Assembly: GCA_902806595.1 (NCBI GenBank)
Contig: CADCXC010000020.1
Coordinates: 140,773-204,772 of the forward strand
Direction of reading: 5' to 3'
DNA from: Pyrenopolyporus hunteri
Lineage: Eukaryota > Ascomycota > Sordariomycetes > Xylariales > Hypoxylaceae
DNA length: 64,000 bases
The notes below the pieces were generated by a model. That model was not told where the DNA came from, did not search any database, and saw only the letters and a program-made list of their open reading frames with translations. Position numbers and translations under genes: made by a program. Position 1 is the first letter of the stretch; the number at the start of each line of letters is the position of its first letter. Shown here one piece after another: positions 49,601 through 61,600 of the stretch.

Positions 49601-52600
49601 ACCTTGCGAGGAAACTCAAACAGCTAAGCTGATAGTAAAGAGATTAGACGCAATTAGTTCTAAAATTGTAGGGTATAATCTTGACCTATGGTATACAACG
49701 TTTAGGCTAACGAACTTGAAAATACGTATCCTCCTTTACAATGGGAACATCGCCAAACTAGAAACTAGGGCGATAGCGCTGACCACTCTAATTTTATCAT
49801 TAGTTTTAGAGCTACTTGAATCGGTCAACGGGAGACCTCAAATAGAGACAAACAGATACGCAAGAGACCGAGTATACAGAGCCGAATCAGGGAACTGCGG
49901 GATCACCTACGGAATCGGAAACGATTCTACAAGTCCGGACAAGACTGGTGACGGAGTCGTCGTAGTAGGATCAAAACGAAGGACGACAGTTTCTAATTTT
50001 GGGTTGAGATACATTTCTTCAAAAGCCGCCAGCAATGGGACACGTGGCAGCGAAGTCAGACATTCAGCCCAGACCGACCAAGTGAATATAAAGGTTATAA
50101 GTAATATAAAAAACCTGATAACTGCCTACGAATTAATAAAGAGTAACCCAGGAAATATGACAGAAGGAGTCGACAAGATAACTCTTGATGGAATAAGTCT
50201 GGAATACTTCGAGGACACTCAATCCCTATTGAAAGCTGGGAAATTCAGATTCTCCCCGGCTAGAAGGATACAGATCCCGAAACCAGGAAAGAAAGAAACC
50301 AGACCACTGACAATCGCATCCCCAAGGGAGAAAGTAGTACAAAAAGCACTCCAATTAGTCCTCGAAAGAACCTACGAACCCAAATTTCTTACGAGCTCCC
50401 ACGGATTCAGACCCAATAGAGGGACACATACTGCAGTCTTACAGATCGATGCTCAATTCCAAAGTGTAAGATATATAATCGAAGCGGACTTCTCGAAGGC
50501 TTTCGATACCATACCCCATAAGGAATTAATGAATATATTAAGGGAGGACATTTCATGCGAAAAAACCCTAACGTTAATAGAGTCAGGACTACAGGCCGGT
50601 TATGTGGAATTTGGAACCTTACATGATAATCTGGCGGTTGGAACCCCCCAAGGATCCATCCTGAGCCCACTATTATGCAACATCTTCCTAAATAAATTGG
50701 ATATGTTCGTCGAAACCTTGAAGAAGGAATACGAAGTAGGTGCTAAAAGGAGGATAAATCCGGAGTACATGAAGTATCAAAACCAAGCCAAGTACTGAAG
50801 ACTGAAAGGGTACAACGAATCCCGAAAGAAAGAATACTCAAAAATCCTGAAGAAACTAATGGGACTGCCCAGCAAAAGCAAGGATGACAGCTACATCCGA
50901 ATCCACTACGTGAGATACGCCGACGACTTTATAATCGGGGTCGAAGGTAGTTATAAACTCGCAAAGAGGATACTGGAGAGGGTTGAAATCTATGTAAACA
51001 ACGAGTTAGGATTGAAATTTAATCAAGACAAAACACGCGTAATCGACTTTGAAGAAAAACCAGTTGGCTTCCTAGGATTCATCATAAAAAGCCCTTTCCA
51101 CAGGAGAGCGCAGAAACCTATTGAAACCATCAGAAGCAACGGAAGAATAATATCAAGGAGAGCGAAGGGTAGACTCGTGATTCAAATGGACACCGAAAAG
51201 GTTATGAAAAAACTGCATCGTAACGGTTTCATCAAGAAGGTAACATCACATGGAGAGCACAAAGAACTGGTATACAGAGGAACATTCAAAGGAAACCTTA
51301 TCAACTTGGATCACGCAGATATCATTGGATACTATAATTCCGTGATAAGAGGATTGCAAAATTACTACAGTTTCTGTAAAAATAGGATATCAATCGCTTG
51401 AGTGGGCTGACTACTGAAAGAATCCTGCGCCCTAACTCTGGCCAGGAAATTCAAATTAGGAACTTTGGCTAAAGTATTCTCTAAATTCGGAAAGGATTTA
51501 GGAGTACAAATAAGAAAGGACAAGCGAGTATCCCTGGTGGATGTGTCCTACCAGAGAGCAATAAATATCTCAAAGATAGCAGAAATTAAGCAAGAGCCTT
51601 TGGCAAAACTGGAAACAGTCTGAAACGCTAAATTCACCAGTTCGAAAATAGGAGAAACGTGTGTAATCTGTGGAAGTGAAAATAACATAGAGATGCACCA
51701 CGTTAGAAAGATCAGAGACCTGAAGACCCCCAACCGGGGACTAGACTTTTTCACAAGACAGATGGCTGCGATAAACAGAAAACAGGTACCCTTATGTAGA
51801 GACCACCACATCAGACTCCATAATAACACTTGAACTGATGAGGAGAGGACGATATTTAATTACGAGGCTAGAAAGAAAGGAAAGAAAAAATCTAAATAAC
51901 GAAAACGACTTCAAAATTCAAATAATCATGACAAATCGGTAGATGGCCCATCGAATTAGAAACGGAGAGCCGTATGACTGGTGACAGTCACGTACGGTTC
52001 GGCGGGCGGCGGAATGAGAAATCAAACTAGGCCGACCCGACTATTCTTTATGGTTATGCCTGCTTTAATCGGAGGTTTCGGTAAAATCAATATAAAAAAT
52101 ATACAAAAAAATAATAAAAATTTAATAAAATCTAAAAACTTTAAATTGCCTTTGCATAGTAAATCTCTGCGCAAGCTATATATTGGAGTAATGAGTAGAT
52201 CTTTTTTAACTCAAAGTTCTTTATTACAATCGCTTCGCACAAAAAATCCTGAAAATAAAAGGTTTTATTCCACGAATAAAAGAAAATTACACTCAACCGA
52301 CGATAATAAACTAATTAATAGTAAATTAAACAAAACAGAGTTATTCAAAACTTTCTTTATATTATTTAGTATTTGTTTGTTGTTTGCATTTCCTTTAAAA
52401 TATTTATGTAAATTATGTGGTGCACCGTTTATTGTTTTATTAGTATTGTCAGGTCTTATATCGTATGTTAATATTATATTTTATCAATTATTAAAAAATA
52501 AAAATATAGATATAAGTTGAATGAAATTTTGAAGAATATTTTCCATGAAAATCTTCTTAACGTTTCTAATTGTGGTAATAGCTTACCCTATTCTTAATGA

Positions 52601-55600
52601 ATTATGTTATTCATTTATTGATATGATTGAAGTTGATTACATAATTAGTAGCATCTTAACATTATTATTTTATTTATTAAATGAAATATATTTATTCACT
52701 ATCCCCGTAGGGGATCGGGATGATGTATCATCGTATAGGGTTACTTATAAACCAGGTAAAAGTATTTTAAATGAACGTAATACTTTATTTATGGCCCTAC
52801 GGGGATCGGGACGATGTGCCATCGTATAAGGTTACTTATAAACCAGGTAAAAGTAATTTAAATGAAAGTAATACTTTATTTATGGATAAGGGTGAGTCAA
52901 GTAAAACTAATTCTGGAGATGTAGATAGTAGAAAAAGTGAGTCAAGTAAGAGTAACAATGTAAATAATGATAAATATAAACTACCCGATCCTTTAATATC
53001 TAGATTAGAAATTGACAGGGAGAAAAAAGGGGGGAAAATTAATGGATTTTATGGCTTATTTGATATGTATATATCTTGATTAAAGGAGGATGATGATAAA
53101 AATTTTGATAAAAAATTGAAGAAATTTAGATTCCCTGCTATTACTCCTGAAACTGATAAAAGTATACCTCGAATAGCTGATTTGGGGAAACCAACTAAGT
53201 TACATGTAGATGAAGATGGAATTCAATGAATTCCTCCTAAAATGGAAGATTTAAAAAACAGTAGAGGTCCACATCTGTATTATAAAGCGAATCTGGAAGA
53301 AGGTGTACGAAAACGTGAAAGTCGTTATAGAATAGGAAAACGACGTTATAGTAATTTGGCTGCTCACATAAATGTGGATGGAAATGGCAAATCAAAGAGG
53401 AAGATCCTAATGCTATAAATAAAGGTATATATAAAAATGAGTTTAGCGTTACATATCTAATACCCTTTCTTTTCATTTCATGATGTAGATATAAGAAAAA
53501 GACCCAATTTTTTTGAATAAAAAAATTTTGCTGGAGAGTCTTTAATTTATTCAGAAAATAAACGTACTAAAAAACCTAATATAAAAAATTACATACGAAA
53601 TAAATTTATTCCAATGCATTTAAAGGGAAATCATTTAAAAGTCAGAGGTAATAAATCCTTCGCCACTATGGTAAAGAATAAAGGTGAAAAAGCCTTTAAT
53701 TCGTATTTAGCTGGCCTAATTGAATCTTCAGCTACTATAGAAAGATCGAAGAATATTCCTGTTATACATTTAGTTTTCCGTCTTAGAGATAAAAATTTAG
53801 CATTAAATTTACATAATTATATGCATAAGGGAGTTATACTAGATAAAACCCGAAGGCATGGTAGTATAGTATGGGTAGTTAGTAAAGAAAAAGAGGTAAA
53901 GAAGATACTTGCACGGATTAATGGTTTTATGCGTACACCTAAAATAAAAGACTTACATAAGAGTATGGACCTTTTAATTAGTGATGCGTATTCTATAAAT
54001 AAGGAGCCTTTAGATACTAGACCTTTATATAGTAATGGTTGATTGTCTGGGTTTTTTGATGGTAAAGGGTCTATTACTATAATTCATGTAAATCGAAAAA
54101 AAACCAACTTTAAAGAAAAACAAGTTTCATTTCGCTTAGGTTTTACGGAAACTAGATCAGAGGATATTTTAATAAAATATGACTTCGCAACTATCGGAAA
54201 ATGGAGTTATTTTTTTGTTTTTAGCGAGATAGCTGGATTTTTTAATGAAAATTTGTCTTCTAAATCTAAATATGGGGAGAAAAATTTTCAATTTTCATAT
54301 AAAATTGTATTGCGTTCTACTAGATCTCAGTCAGTAGCTTTAAATTATTTCGAAGATTTTACTTTATTTTCTTCAAAAGAACTAGAATTGAAAAATTCTA
54401 AGTGTATAATTGAAGTGATAAAAAGCAAAACAGAAGGACAATTATCGAAGCTTTTAATTTAGATTAAATTTTATTTTTTTGAATATATTTTTTGTTTGTA
54501 TAAGTATAGTAAAGAGATTGCCGAAGGTAGTAGTAATATTACTATATAAAATATAACTGTATGCGGGGTAGTTCCTAAAGTTTTATTATAGGAGTTGCGA
54601 AAATTTTATGTTTAATAAAACGTACGTGACCCTTAAAACTAATAAAAATCATAATGGATAATCCGCAGGAAACGAAAATAAAATAAACCTAATTTTTATC
54701 TAGGATCCCCAGAGACTGCACGTTATACTCCAATAGAATATCTTCTATTGGATGAAGATATAGTCCAATTGTAATTTAACAATTACAAAAAATTGAATTT
54801 CTTATTACCTTTATCAACCAATGTTAATAGTAATTCAGTGGGTGGGGGTATTCGTAAGGGATACTATACTAATCACCAAGGACCATCTATAGGTAAAAGG
54901 GAATATTCAACTAAAGGTAACCGTCGCTACGCACGCAAACTTAATCCTTGATTTGTTACCGGATTTATAGATGCAAGAGGTACATTTATTGTACCCTTAC
55001 GTGATAGGACGGGATATAGAAGAGGTTGAGAAGTTTTATCTGAGTTTAAATTAGGTTCACATATTGAAGACATTGCGCTTCTAGAATCAATAAAGGCTTA
55101 TTTAGGAGGTATAGGTAGAATAGATACAAGAGGATATGTGGTGGTTTACAGAATAGGTACCATTGACGAATTACAAGTTGTTATAGATCATTTAACTCGC
55201 TATCCTTTAATAACTCAGAAACGTTCTGATTTTGAATTATTCAAAAAAATAGTTGAGCTTAAAATAGATAGACGTTACAATACTTCAGAAGGTTTACAAG
55301 AAATAGTTAACATAAGAGCCTCTTTAAATCGAGGGTTATCTGAAAATTTACATCTTTCTTTCCCTCTAACAGTGCCTGTTCCTAGACCTATCGTCAGTGA
55401 AAAGGAACAAAAAATACCTAGCCCTTGGTGAATAGCCGGTTTTGCTTCAGGAAAAGCTAAATTTCTGGTAGGTATTTTTAAGTCTTACACAAGTGAAAGT
55501 GGATATCATTGTTATTTAGTATTTAAATTATCTCAGGATTGTAGAGATGAATATTTGTTAAGAAGTTTTATTACAACTTTCGGTTGTGGTAGTTCTGTCA

Positions 55601-58600
55601 GATATGAACAATTAGTTGAATATTTGTGTGTTAATACTAAAGATATTAATAATTTTATCATACCCTTTTTTAAAAAATACCCAATGTTAGGTGCTAGAGC
55701 TTTGTACTTTAAGGATTGACGCTCAGGGGCTAAAATTTTAGAAAGTGAAGCTGATCTTACATCTCAGGGTCTAGCTCGCTTTAAAACTTTAAAAGAAAGT
55801 ATGGATAATAGGTTTGACGCTTGTGTGCCGAAATTTTAGAAAGTAAAGCTCATCTTACATCTGAGGGTTTAGCTCGCCTTAAAACTTTCAAAAAAAAAAA
55901 AGTATGAATAATGGTAGAGTCTTATAGATTATACTGTGATTACGTTAACCCTCACCTGCTCCTTTTAGTTAACACTAATCTCCCCCGGCGGCCATGCCGC
56001 CGGGGGAGGATTGGTAATTATTCTTCTATATAAGAATATTACTCTTGTTAGGGTGGGTGTCGGTATAAATTAATAGGTAATGAGATTTCATTGAAAATGA
56101 ATTTCTTACTTCCGCTTTTAGTGGGTGGTCCGGATATGGCAAACAAGGGGTCACTTTCTTTTTCCTACGGCGCCGTTTTTTTGGATTTTTTTATTAAAAA
56201 ATCCTTTTCAAACTTTACGGATAAATTGAGATTAAATGTTTATTTTAGTAGCTGTGCATCCACAGGTTTTAATAATAATCGAAAGAATTTAGGTCCCTAT
56301 CTAGCAGGTTTATTTGAAGGAGACGGGCATATTTGAATTCAAAAACAAAAAGGTACTAAGAAACATAATCCAAGATTTTGTATTACTTTTGGTTTAAAAA
56401 ATGAGCCTTTATGTAAGAAATTATTGGATATTATAGGATCAGGATTTATTAGGTATAAACATTCTGAAAATGCTTGTGTTTTAGTTGTTTCACCTGTTGT
56501 TGGTTTAAAAAAAATTGTAAATTTAATTAACGGTGAGCTAAGAACACCTAAAATTCATCAACTACATAGTTTAATCGATTGATTAAATTTAAACCATAAT
56601 ACTCAATTAGAAAAACTGCCTTTGAATAAAGGTAGTTTAGATAACAACAGTTGACTTAGTGGATTTGTGGATGCAGATGGAAGTTTTTCTGTACAATATA
56701 CTAAAACAGAGGACGGTGCAAAAAAGAGCAAAATCTCTTGTAGAATGAGAATTGAACAAAGAGTATTAGATCCTATAACAAATGATAGTTATTCTGACAT
56801 ATTGAATCAAATATGTACATTTCTAAATTGTAATTTGTTGACTAGAACCCAAAAATCTACGAATAATACTTTTTATACTTTAGCTGCAACTAGTAAGGTA
56901 TCTTCAGCTATTTTAATTAAATATTTTAGTAAATATCCGTTATTTACAAGTAAGTTTTTAGACTATAAAGACTGGGAACAGGTAGCTTACTTAATTATTA
57001 ATAATCAACATTTAACTGAGGAAGGAATAAATACAGTAGAACTTGTAAGAAGTCGTATGAATACAAAAAGAACTGAATTTAATTGAGATCATTTACAAAA
57101 TTTTAGTTAAATACGCTTATGGATATTTCCTTGAGAACAAAAATTAAAATATCTGCATCTTTTTTTTTCTTATAAGAAAAAGTGACTGAAGTGTTGAAAA
57201 ATTTTTATAATTAAATAAAAAAAAACGGAAACTTTACTCCGAGGAAAAGAAATTTAAGGGAAATGCCGTTATAAAGTGTAAATTTTATAATTATTATTTT
57301 GCTGTAAGCATGGAACCCCTCGAAATAGAGTTTTTTACTCAGTTAACAGATGTATTGACACCTAATTGAACAGTTATAATGCTGTTATAAAGTATACAAT
57401 TTACTGAATTAGTCGTAAAACTAATACATACATGGGGGCATTATGCTGGAAACCAACGAGTATTTTATACTTTAGTAGGATCCTCAGAGACTTTAATAAA
57501 CTAATTAGCTAGTAAATTGATTTATTAAGAATGTATAAATTTTTTTATACATTAATACGCAAAACTCCAATTTTACTAACTAAACTAGCTAGTTAGGTAA
57601 AAAAAAATTGGATGAAGACATAGTCCGTTTAGGTAAGAAATTACTTAATTATAAAGATTCCCTAGACTTAATAATATAAGTTTTTGATTATTAATACCTA
57701 GTTTATTATTATTGGTATTTTCTGCTGTAATAGAAGGGGGAGCTGGTACTTACCTGTGCCTGAGTAGTAAGTAATTACTATAATTGAATCTCACTGTATG
57801 CTGGAAACTCCTAAAGTTCTAGGTACTATATTATGAAATTAGTGAAAATTTTAGAAATGTAACAATGGGTAATCAGCAGGAAACCAAAGTAATAAACCAT
57901 ATTACAAGTAGGATCCTCAGAGACTATGCGTGAGACTCGTCTTAACATTTAGACGATGAAGATATAGTCCATGTACATATGAAAGTATGTATTTCATATT
58001 AATCTGGATTTATATTTATAGGTAGGTATTTTAAATAAAATATCCGAGCCTTCCTTTAGTTTTAATTCCTCATCTAATCTTGATACTTCAGTTAGAAAGA
58101 CCCTGGGTGGGTATCTAGCGGGGTTAATAGAAGGTGATGGATCTATAATAGTACCTAAAACTATTAGAAACCAAAAAGGTAAAAGGAAGTTTTAATTATC
58201 TATCTTTCATCCTAGTTCGCTCTAAAAATTAAATATATAGAGATAGGGCAAAAGATGAATATGAATATAAATCCGTGCACTAATTAGCGTTATTTACTTT
58301 AGTGTGCATAGAATTATTTGATGAAAAGCGACAGGTCCTTTAAAAAATAATTTTATACCTTTCACAAAAAGCTCGCCTCAGTTAAACCCTTATTGAGTTA
58401 CAGGGTTTTCAGATGGAGAAGCCTGTTTTAGTATTGATATATCGAAAGCTAAAGACCATAATTTGGGGTGAAAAATTACCCCGAGTTTCTCAATAGGGCT
58501 TCATTATAAAGATTTAGCTTTAATTGAAAAATTACAATCTTTCTTTAATGGTGCAGGAAAAATTTATATCTTAAATGATTCTAAGGTTGTTCTTTATCGT

Positions 58601-61600
58601 ATAAAATCTGTAAAAGATTTAGTTCAATATGTAATACCTCATTTTGAAGAATATCCTTTGCTTACGCAAAAAAGAGCTGATTTTTTGTTATTTAAACAAG
58701 TTATAAACTTAATGGTACGTAAAGAACATTTAATATTAAAAGGTCTTTTAGATATTGTTAGTATAAAAGCTTCTTTAAATTTAGGGTTATCTGAAAATTT
58801 AAAAATAGCTTTTCCTAATGTTGTTCCAAAAGATAGACCAGAGGTTGAGATTAAAGAAGCTATACACCCTAACTGAATAGCTGGATTTGCAGATGGGGAA
58901 TCTTGTTTTTTTGTGGAAAAAAGTTCTTCTAAAACACATAAATCAGGATTTCAAATACGTTTAAAATTTATTATAAGCCAAGATTATAGAGATTTAGTTT
59001 TAATGAACTTATTAAAAGATTATTTTAATTGTGGAGAGGTAAATGTAAATCCTAAAGGTATGAGTGCACTTATTTTCAGAAAATTTTCTGATATTAATAC
59101 AATTATTATACCTTTTTTTGGAAAATACGCATTACATAGTTCTAAATATGCTGACTATCTTGATTTTTGTAAGGTAGCAAATATTATGGAAAGTAAAGCT
59201 CATTTAACTAAAGAAGGTCTAGAGGAAATTGACTTTATTAAATCAGGCATGAATAAGAATAGATCCTATCCACACTTAAAATAAAGTGATTTTCACTATT
59301 GTTATCTTTATTTTGTAGTTTATTTATTTAGTTTAGTTTTTTTAGTTTTTAATCTTTTTAGTAGGACGTATGTAGGTAATTTATCTAGTTTAATTTAAAT
59401 TATTGTACCCTGTAGTGAAAATCACTTTTGTAAAGAAAGACTTACCGTTAGCTCTGAAAATCAAGGAAGTTATTAACGGTGGTACACTAGAATATCCTAA
59501 AAATTCGGATTATTTGAATCTCTTATTTCAAGATGTTGTTTCAATACAAAAGATTGCTGTACTACTTAACGGGCGAATGAGAACACCTAAAATTGAAGCT
59601 TTGCATAGACTAATTGATTGATTTAATTCCAGACCTAATAATAATGTTAAACTATCTAAGTTAGAGTTGGATAGTAGTCCATTAAGTAATAATGCTTGAT
59701 TAGCAGGATTTATTGAGTCCGATGGTAATTTTTATTGTGGATTTGATTTAAATTCTGACGGTATAGCAAAAACTGTGAAGTGCTATATGAGAGTTTCTCA
59801 AAAACAATCTTATAGGTTAAACAGTGAAATACCAGAGAACAAAAACACTAATCTTGACATAATGGAAAAAATAAGAGAATTTCTTAATGTAAAGAATGTT
59901 ACTGAAATTAAAAGAGTCAAAGAGAATTATGTAGAGTTAGCTTATGAAGTAAGAACTACTAAAAAAGAGTCTTGTGATTTTTTAATAAATTATTTAACAG
60001 AATACCCATTATTTAGTTCTAAACATCAAGATTTCTTAGATTGAAAAAAAGCGCATGAAATTAGAATATCCAAAAGTTATAAATCTGTTGAAGGTACCTC
60101 AAAGTTAATCTCCCTAAAAAATAGCATGAACACTAAAAGAACTCAATTTAATTGAGATTCATTAAACAGATTTTACTGTTAAATGTAATCAGGGTTAGTA
60201 ATAACGAGGCTGGCTTTTCTTTGAACAGGAATAAATCTCCTAGCTTTATAGAAAGGTAAGGTTAATATAATAAAAATTAGACAGGATGAACTTTATATCC
60301 TGCCAAGTGATTTAGGGCATCACTTATGTGGGAAAAGCTGCCAAACTCCGGAGACGCCCTAAAACTTTTGGTACCAAACCTGGAATGAAAATTCGGAGGT
60401 GGAAATAGTAATGATTTTTATAAGGTAACAAGCCAAAAGATGAGTGAAAACGAAATGGGTAATCGCGGATCTAAATCAGTAATATGCAAAAGTATTACTG
60501 TAAAGAGCAACGAGTAGACGGTAGCTACATAGATTCTAATTTGAGGTCAAAAAATACTCTAATGAATAATTCTATGTTAAGGTGTACTCTAACGGGCTTC
60601 GAAAGAAGTTATCAAGTCAAAGCCCTTTCTAGTATAACAAATAAACGGTTTTATTCTTCTAAAGAGGAAATTCTAATTTAAATCCTTGAGCAGTAGTAGG
60701 GTTTAGTGATGCTGAGAGTTCATTTATGGTTAGAGTTAGAAAAAATTCTAAGTATAAAACAGGATGACTTGTAGTGGCTATATTTTCTGTGGCTGTCGAT
60801 AAAAAGCTTTATTTTTATTAGAGTCTCTTAAAGCTTTTTTGGAGGGTTAGGTAGTATAAAAAGAGTGGTAATAGTACTTTTAGTTATAGAATAGAATCAT
60901 CTGAACAAATTATCAAAATAATTTTACCTTTTTTGATAAATATTCTTTAATTACTGAAAAATTAGGGGATTATTTAAAAAGTTCTAGAATTAATGAGTAC
61001 TAAAGAACATTTGACACAAGGAGGATTAGAAAAAATAGTATCCCTGAAAGCTTCTATAAATAAAGGTCTATCAGAGGAATTACAAGCCGCTTTCCCACAA
61101 TGTGTTCCTACACCTAGACCTGTGGTTAATAATAAAAGAATCCCTGATCCTGAATGATTAGCAGGATTTGTTTCTGGAGTTTTAAATCTATTTTAAAAAA
61201 TCTGAATCAGTTAAAGTAGGATTTCAATCTCTTTTAGTATTTCAAATAACTCAGCATGTTCGGGATGAAAAACTTATGAAAAGTTTTATTTCTTATTTAG
61301 GATGTGGTTTTATTGAAAAAGATTCTAGAGGTCCTTGATTATACTATACTGTAACTAATTTTTCAGATATTAAAAGTAAAATCATACCTTTTTTCCATCA
61401 ATATAAAATAATAGGTTCTAAACATTTAGACTTTATGGATTGATGTAAAATTGCATCATTAATGCAGAATAAAACCACTTAACCCTTGAAGGGTTAAATG
61501 AAATTATTGCTTTAAAAGCAGGTATGAATAAAGGAAGACTATCTTACACTCTTGATTCTACTGCCCCCTCTCTGAATACAGATGATGATTAATTAAAATT

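Larger units (their letters stand above)
49510..52041 (+). mobile_element. cox1 intron 2, group II
   Basis: Starts GTGCG after AHAILM-A and ends ...GACCCGAC before TATTCTTTATGG. Domain V is at 51967-52000. It encodes an intact RT-HNH in frame with exon 2. Confidence 0.9.
52083..56099 (+). mobile_element. cox1 intron 3, group I with duplicated 3' acceptor
   Basis: The intron lies between LIGGFG and [10 protein letters not shown]. The core is at about 54545-54780: ACTGTATGCGGGGTAGTTCC, AATCCGCAGGAAACG, GGATCCCCAGAGACTGCACG, AGATATAGTCCAATTG. A near-copy of the next exon's start (AATTTCTTATTACCTTTA, 54796) directly follows the core, then another HEG, and only at 56100 the real AATTTCTTACTTCCGCTTTT. 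It carries three ORF regions. Confidence 0.8.
58030..60182 (+). pseudogene. Split LAGLIDADG endonuclease of cox1 intron 5
   Basis: Front piece at about 58030-58192: [26 protein letters not shown] (given in parts) then TAA. Back piece from about 59401: [39 protein letters not shown], motif 2 [14 protein letters not shown] near 59698, ending [18 protein letters not shown] 60180-60182. Some 1.2 kb with another HEG separates them. The pieces align end to end with the cox1 intron 4 enzyme. Confidence 0.78.
57751..60283 (+). mobile_element. cox1 intron 5, group I with HEG in HEG
   Basis: The intron lies between GGAGT and the 18-nt exon GGATGAACTTTATATCCT. The core is near the start: CTGTATGCTGGAAACTCC near 57802, AATCAGCAGGAAACC near 57869, GGATCCTCAGAGACTATGCG near 57912, AGATATAGTCCATGTAC near 57960. 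By coding logic the intron ends in A rather than the usual G. Confidence 0.75.
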
